45,779 nt of DNA from NCBI GenBank assembly GCA_035695105.1, contig DASSEV010000054.1, positions 1-45,779 on the forward strand, given 5' to 3'. The notes beneath the pieces are model-generated. The model worked only from the letters and a program-made list of their open reading frames with translations. It was not told the origin of the DNA and ran no database searches. Of this stretch, positions 41,442 through 45,779 are shown piece after piece. A program made the translations under genes and the position numbers. Within the stretch, counting starts at the first letter, position 1, and the number at the start of each line of letters is the position of its first letter. The stretch comes from JAICYJ01 sp035695105 (GTDB taxonomy: Bacteria; Actinomycetota; Thermoleophilia; Gaiellales; JAICJC01).

Positions 41442-42506
41442 GTGAAGAGATGCGTTGTGACGCTGATGCTTGCGTTCAGCGCGTTGCTGATTTCGGCAAC
41501 GACGGCCTCCGCTGCCACGTGGAACGTGTGGCCGGGCCATTCCATCCAGCGTGCCATCCGGCACGCGTCGCCCGGTGACACGATCATCGTGCACCGCGGC
41601 GTGTACCACGAGAGCGTGACGATCCGAAAGAGCCACCTGACGATCATCGGGCTCCACGCGACGCTGCGGCAGCCCGCGCATCCGCGCGGCCTGTGCGCAC
41701 AGGCGACGGCTCCCGAGGTCGACGGCCTCTGCGTGGTCGGCGGGGTCGACTTCCAGACCGGAGCGCCCACCGGCGCGCCGGTGCGGGGGACGACGATCCG
41801 CGGTCTCCGCATCGCCGGCTTCAAGGGCGACGGCCTGTTCATGTTCCACGTCGCGAACACCCACATCGAGCACGTCCGCTCGGTCGGCAACACGGGCTAC
41901 GGCATCGCCGGGTTCGTCCAGCACGGCGGGGCGTACCTGTGGAACGTCGCCCGCAACAACGGTGAGCCCGGGTTCTATCTCGGCGACTCGCCGCACGCCG
42001 ACTACGTGATCGCGCACAACCGCTCGTCCGGCAACCAGTACGGGATCTTCATCCGGCACTCGGCGTACGGGCTCGTGCACGACAACAAGGTGTGGGGCAA
42101 CTGCGTCGGGGCGTTCCTGCTCGACGACGGCCAGCCCGGCGGCATCCACGACATGGATCTGTGGGACAACATGTCGTGGGCCAACGACAAGGCCTGCCCG
42201 GCCGACCCGGAGGGCGCACCGCCGCTGTCGGGCATCGGCGTGCTCCTGCTCGGCGCGCGGCACACCGTGCTGCACGACAACACGATCACGGACAACGTGC
42301 CGGGTGGCGACAGCTTCATCTCCGGCGGCCTGGTGCTGATGTCGGCCAAGCCCTTCGGCGGGACGCCGGTCCGCAACGACCACATCCGGAACAACACGAT
42401 CACCGGGAACAAGGCCTTCGACATCTTCTACGACGGCTCCGGGTTCAACAACACGTTCACGGGCAACACCTGCAACACCTCGCAGCCCAGCTCGATCTGC
42501 AGCTGA
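41442..42506 (+). CDS. Secreted parallel beta-helix protein (NosD/pectate-lyase-like repeats)
   Basis: 354 residues from the GTG at 41442. Signal peptide MKRCVVTLMLAFSALLISATTASA with cleavage before ATW (about residue 24). The mature part is a right-handed beta-helix: WPGHSIQRAIRHASPGDTIIVHRGVYHESVTIRKSHLTIIG at the N-cap. Repeated coils follow such as GDGLFMFHVANTHIEHVRSVGNTGYGI, PGFYLGDSPHADYVIAHNRSSGNQYGI, NNTITGNKAFDI and NTFTGNTC. Three or four cysteine pairs are possible. No catalytic lyase triad is apparent, so carbohydrate binding or a surface role is as likely as an enzyme. It has its own promoter and ribosome-binding site, unlike most genes here. Confidence 0.85.
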   Translation: MKRCVVTLMLAFSALLISATTASAATWNVWPGHSIQRAIRHASPGDTIIVHRGVYHESVTIRKSHLTIIGLHATLRQPAHPRGLCAQATAPEVDGLCVVGGVDFQTGAPTGAPVRGTTIRGLRIAGFKGDGLFMFHVANTHIEHVRSVGNTGYGIAGFVQHGGAYLWNVARNNGEPGFYLGDSPHADYVIAHNRSSGNQYGIFIRHSAYGLVHDNKVWGNCVGAFLLDDGQPGGIHDMDLWDNMSWANDKACPADPEGAPPLSGIGVLLLGARHTVLHDNTITDNVPGGDSFISGGLVLMSAKPFGGTPVRNDHIRNNTITGNKAFDIFYDGSGFNNTFTGNTCNTSQPSSICS

Positions 42507-42522
42507 GCTGACGGAGCGCACT

Positions 42523-42550
42523 CGGGTGGGTGGCCGCGGCCGCCCACCCG
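42523..42550. terminator. Bidirectional terminator between convergent genes
   Basis: CGGGTGGG and CCCACCCG flank a GC-rich centre (GGCCGCGGCC), between the beta-helix stop and the GGDEF-EAL stop. A second competing stem (CCCGGGG / CCCCGGG, 42547-42567) overlaps it. Confidence 0.6.
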
Positions 42551-42568
42551 GGGCGTCATTCCCCGGGG

Positions 42569-45208
42569 CTAGGCCGCCTCGCGGCGCGCGTCGTAGAGCC
42601 CCCTGATCTCGGCGGCGGGCACGGCCTTCGAGAACAGGAAGCCCTGTCCCAGCGGGCAGCCGTGCTCGAGCAGGAAGCGTCGCTGCCCCTCGGTCTCGAT
42701 GCCCTCGGCGAGCGGATGGAGGCCGAGGTTGCGGGCGAGCTGGATGATCGTCGACACCAGCACCGCGGCGCTCGCGTCCTCCGGCAGATCGGCGATGAAC
42801 GACCGGTCGATCTTGAGCGTGGTGACGAGCATCTGGTTCAGGCGCGAGAGCGACGAGTGGCCGGTGCCGAAATCGTCGATGGCGAGCCGCAGGCCGCGCT
42901 CGTGCAGCTCGGCGATGATCGGCTCGGAGCGCAGGGTGTCGGCCATCACGGTCGACTCGGTGATCTCGACCATCATCCGGTCGGCCGACAGCCCGAACCG
43001 CTCGATGGTCGCGAGCACCTGCCGCATCGCGGTCGGCTGCCAGAAGACCGCCGGCAGGTTGACCGAGACGTAGAGATCCAGGCCCTGCGAGCGCCACTCC
43101 GCGCTCTGGCGGCAGGCTTCCTCGATCACCCACTCCGAGATCGGCCCGATCAGCCCCGTGCGCTCGGCGAGCGGAATGAAGTCGCCCGGCATCACAAGGC
43201 CGCGGTCCTCGTCGAACCACCGCAGCAGCGCCTCGGCCCCGATGATGGCACCCGACTCGAGTGCGACCAGCGGCTGGTAGTGAAGCGTCAGCTGCTGGCG
43301 CTCCACGGCGCGGCGCAGACGGCCCGCCATCGAGAGCTGTGCGCGCGGATCGTGTCCGGAGGCGGAGAACAGCTGGTAGCCGTCACGGCCCGACTCCTTG
43401 GCCTTGTACATCGCGATGTCGGCGTGCTTGAGCAGGCTCTCGGCGTCCTCGGCGTCGACCGGGTAGAGGCTGATGCCGAGGCTCGCACTCGTGTAGATCT
43501 CGGTGTCGGCCAGCATCAGCGGCCGCTGCAGGGCCGCGCGTACGTGCTCGGCCACCCTTCGGGCGGCGTCCGAGACGTCGGCGTCTTCGGCGTCCTCGAC
43601 GCCGTCCACGTCGGCGATCAGGATCAGGAACTCGTCGCCGCCCTGGCGGGCAACCACGTCGGTGGCCCGCGTCGAGCCCGCAAGGCGCTGTGCCACCTCG
43701 CGCAGGAGCTCATCTCCTGCGCCGTGGCCAAAGCTGTCGTTGACGAGCTTGAAGTCGTCCAGATCGACGTAGAGCACGGCCACCCCGCGGCCGGCGCGCT
43801 GCGCCCGCGCGAGGGCGACCTCCAGGTGCTCCTGAAAGAGGATCCGGTTCGGGAGCCCAGTCAGCGGATCGTGATAGGCCAGCCGCTCCAGCTCCTCCTC
43901 GGCCCTGCGGCGGTCGGTGATGTCCTCGCCCAGCGACGCCTGACCGAAGATGTTGCCATCGGCGTCGCGAAGCAGGGTGTTGTTCCAGGAGAACAGCCGC
44001 CGTTCGCCGGTGCGCGTCACGATCGCGCTCTCATAGTGCGCCATCACGGTGCCACGGTCGATCGCCTGCGAGGCACGCACCTCGAGGTCGCGGTCCTCCG
44101 GGGGCGTGAACGTGTCGATCCACGGCCGACCGATCAGCTCGTCCGTCCACCATCCGGAGAGCTCGGCGAAGTAGTCGTTGCAGAACACGATCACGCCCGA
44201 CGGATCGGTGATCACCGCGGCCAGGCGCACGTTCTCGAGCATCTCGCGGAACCGCGCCTCGGACGCCAGCAGGGCGTTCTCGGCATCCTTCTGCTCCGTC
44301 ACGTCGAAGATCACACCCTGGATCACCTGCGGCGCGCCCTGCTCGTCGCGCACGGCGACGGCGTCGTCGCGGAACCAGCGCGTGCGCCCGTCGAGGCCGC
44401 GCATCCGGTACTGGGCGCTGTAGGGTTCGCCGGTCTGCACCGTCCGGCGGTAGGCCTCGATGGTGTGACGGTCGTCGGCATGCATGCGCCGCTCCCACCC
44501 GTCGAAGCCGTCCAGCCACTCCTCCGCGGGCACGCCCATCAGGTCGTGGATCTGCGGGCTGACGTAGACCGGGTTGCCGCTGCCGGCCTCGTCGATGTAC
44601 GTGATCGCGGGCAGGTTCTCGACAAGGGCCCGATAGCGGGACTCCGCCTGGCGGTGCTCCGCGTGCAGCACCGCGTTGTGCACGGCGACGCCCAGCACGT
44701 CGGTGAGGGCGCGGTAGAACTCGAGATCGTCGTCCCACGACCGGTCACGGACGTCGGCGATCTCCATCAGTCCGATCGCCTCGCCGCGGGAGAGCAGCGG
44801 CAGCATCAGCATCGATGCGTAGCCGTGTCGCGCCAGCATGTCGCGCTCGTTGGGATCGCAGTCCGAGTCGGCGACCCGGATCACCCGCGGCGCGCGATCG
44901 ACCATGACCGCCCGCGACTCCGGGTACTCATCCAGTGGATACTCCATGTCCACGGCGGCAATCTCCGCCGTGACGCGGTTCTGGTAATCGGTCAGCGTGA
45001 CCAGGTAGTCGCGCTCGCGATCCCAGAGCGACACCGCCGTCGCGGACGCGCCGGTGACCGCGGTCGCGTGGGCTGTGAACCGGCGCAGCACCTCGTCCAG
45101 CTCGAAGCTGGACGCGAGCGTGCGGGAGAGGTCCACGAGCGCGCGCAGTCGGTCCGAGGATGCCACGTACTCGACATCGGCCGCGCGGCCCCACTGCTTG
45201 AGCCGCAC
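42569..45208 (-). CDS. GAF-PAS-PAS-GGDEF-EAL c-di-GMP signalling protein
   Basis: 879 residues without transmembrane helices. Order: GAF domain (about 20-180), PAS with PAC (about 190-310, ending VIFDVTEQKDAENAL), second PAS (about 318-440, ending SLGEDITDRRRAEEEL). The GGDEF domain (about 445-610) has intact GGDEF in ARQGGDEFLIL and an I-site R-A-T-D five residues before. The EAL domain (about 625-870) has EALLRW, the metal-binding DDFGTGHSSL and AEGIETEGQ. Both active sites look complete, so it may both make and break down c-di-GMP, switched by the GAF and PAS inputs. The GTG at 45208 has no strong ribosome-binding site, so the exact start is uncertain. A secreted Rpf-like gene precedes it on the same strand with a 28-bp gap. 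Confidence 0.93.
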   Translation of the reverse strand: MRLKQWGRAADVEYVASSDRLRALVDLSRTLASSFELDEVLRRFTAHATAVTGASATAVSLWDRERDYLVTLTDYQNRVTAEIAAVDMEYPLDEYPESRAVMVDRAPRVIRVADSDCDPNERDMLARHGYASMLMLPLLSRGEAIGLMEIADVRDRSWDDDLEFYRALTDVLGVAVHNAVLHAEHRQAESRYRALVENLPAITYIDEAGSGNPVYVSPQIHDLMGVPAEEWLDGFDGWERRMHADDRHTIEAYRRTVQTGEPYSAQYRMRGLDGRTRWFRDDAVAVRDEQGAPQVIQGVIFDVTEQKDAENALLASEARFREMLENVRLAAVITDPSGVIVFCNDYFAELSGWWTDELIGRPWIDTFTPPEDRDLEVRASQAIDRGTVMAHYESAIVTRTGERRLFSWNNTLLRDADGNIFGQASLGEDITDRRRAEEELERLAYHDPLTGLPNRILFQEHLEVALARAQRAGRGVAVLYVDLDDFKLVNDSFGHGAGDELLREVAQRLAGSTRATDVVARQGGDEFLILIADVDGVEDAEDADVSDAARRVAEHVRAALQRPLMLADTEIYTSASLGISLYPVDAEDAESLLKHADIAMYKAKESGRDGYQLFSASGHDPRAQLSMAGRLRRAVERQQLTLHYQPLVALESGAIIGAEALLRWFDEDRGLVMPGDFIPLAERTGLIGPISEWVIEEACRQSAEWRSQGLDLYVSVNLPAVFWQPTAMRQVLATIERFGLSADRMMVEITESTVMADTLRSEPIIAELHERGLRLAIDDFGTGHSSLSRLNQMLVTTLKIDRSFIADLPEDASAAVLVSTIIQLARNLGLHPLAEGIETEGQRRFLLEHGCPLGQGFLFSKAVPAAEIRGLYDARREAA

Positions 45209-45236
45209 AACCGGTCGCGTCGAGCTGCCGGGAGCG

Positions 45237-45779
45237 CTACAACAGGCCGCACATGGCGGCGGTGCTCGGCCAGGAGCCGAACCCGATGTGCCTGGCAGCG
45301 CGGCTGGCTACGGCCAGCTGGTCGCGGGGCGACCAGTACCGGGCGTCCGCGCCCCCGTACTTGCGAAGCTTGTCGGCACCCCAGCTGGCCATGAAGCCGG
45401 CATCCATCTGGAAGCCGCCGTAGTACGGCCCGGCGGGGTTGTAGGCATCCCATGCACCCTCGTAGTGGTGGATGCAGAGCAGCTTGGGGAACAGCCAGTG
45501 CCGCATCGCCAGATACTGGCGATTGCGGTGCCTGAGCCGCCGCGCGACGTACCGCAGGTAGCCGAGGTCGGTGTGTCCCGCCTCCACTCGATGCGGCCGG
45601 TAGCGGATGCCGAGGCTACCGGCAAGCCGTACGGCCCGATGGCGCCGGCGGTGGATGAGGAGCTTGACGTGGTGGACGGCCCTCGCGTGCGCCAGCAGCT
45701 GCGCGTCGGTGGGGGTCGTGGTTGTCGTGGTGGTATCAGCCGATGCCGTGTGTGTGGTAGCCGCCAGCATCGAAACGGC
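45237..45779 (-). CDS. Secreted Rpf/transglycosylase-like protein (5' end outside window)
   Basis: About 180 residues are visible. The window edge cuts the N-terminus: the codons before the first ATG are open and the visible AVSMLAATTHTASAD looks like the end of a signal peptide. A basic, His/Arg-rich middle (about 35-90) leads to the C-terminal domain LLCIHHYEGAWDAYNPAGPYYGGFQMDAGFMASWGADKLRKYGG...QLAVASRAARHIGFGSWPSTAAMCGLL. This fits the resuscitation-promoting-factor/lysozyme-like fold: catalytic Glu in HYEGAW, the YYGGFQMD loop and the terminal GSWPSTAAMC. It would cut peptidoglycan during growth or germination. The two Cys in the domain may form a disulfide. Confidence 0.8.
   Translation of the reverse strand, partial: AVSMLAATTHTASADTTTTTTTPTDAQLLAHARAVHHVKLLIHRRRHRAVRLAGSLGIRYRPHRVEAGHTDLGYLRYVARRLRHRNRQYLAMRHWLFPKLLCIHHYEGAWDAYNPAGPYYGGFQMDAGFMASWGADKLRKYGGADARYWSPRDQLAVASRAARHIGFGSWPSTAAMCGLL

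Overview
The window is about 45.8 kb of a high-GC (roughly 69%) chromosome. Most likely source: an actinobacterium of the Thermoleophilia type (Solirubrobacterales/Gaiellales-like). This is inferred from the GC content, frequent GTG/TTG starts, many 4-base start/stop overlaps, many genes with a TANNNT -10 hexamer only 6-9 nt before the start codon (leaderless-type promoters), and the gene families present. Taxonomy is an inference. No rRNA, tRNA, CRISPR array, transposase, phage gene or replication origin was recognised.

Layout. 1-4799 (minus) is a six-gene, overlapping operon: GT1 glycosyltransferase, maltokinase/glucosamine-kinase-like enzyme, SIS-domain sugar isomerase, DNA glycosylase tag, pgsA and plsY (cut by the window edge). 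sodA follows, divergent from a beta-hydroxyacid-dehydrogenase-like gene coupled to a pteridine-reductase-like SDR. 7090-9706 holds a repeat-rich thyX upstream region, thyX and a diguanylate cyclase. 9711-13079 holds a short gamma-glutamyltransferase homologue, a TadG-like protein and a membrane-anchored molybdopterin oxidoreductase. 13151-15315 is a tetR-MFS efflux operon with a clear palindromic operator. 15468-17284 holds an unknown membrane protein and a PilZ protein.

17281-19489 is a class III alcohol dehydrogenase, metallo-beta-lactamase-fold hydrolase and cupin operon that looks like formaldehyde/thiol-adduct detoxification. It is divergent from a nitroreductase-methyltransferase pair. 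20736-25610 carries a DUF6624-like protein, D-aminopeptidase dppA, an arylamine N-acetyltransferase behind an unknown membrane protein, a 203-bp MITE-like element and an M14 carboxypeptidase. 25636-30168 is lon, divergent from marR-ABC exporter. 30205-35715 holds a membrane thiol-redox fusion (DUF4395-thioredoxin), cbs, a YcaQ-type crosslink glycosylase, a beta-propeller lipoprotein and metB; cbs and metB together cover both directions of transsulfuration.

36675-42506 is an APC permease, then a 555-bp gene-free tract full of repeats, adenine deaminase ade bracketed by two nearly identical ~161-bp direct repeats, nfuA, and a secreted parallel beta-helix protein. The window ends with a GAF-PAS-PAS-GGDEF-EAL protein and the 3' part of a secreted Rpf/transglycosylase-like gene. 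Three c-di-GMP proteins (diguanylate cyclase, PilZ effector, dual GGDEF-EAL) are spread over the window.

The most notable signals outside genes are the ade-flanking repeats, the MITE, a four-copy degenerate hairpin repeat family, three divergent promoters built on one symmetric -10 element, and the operators at tetR and lon/marR.
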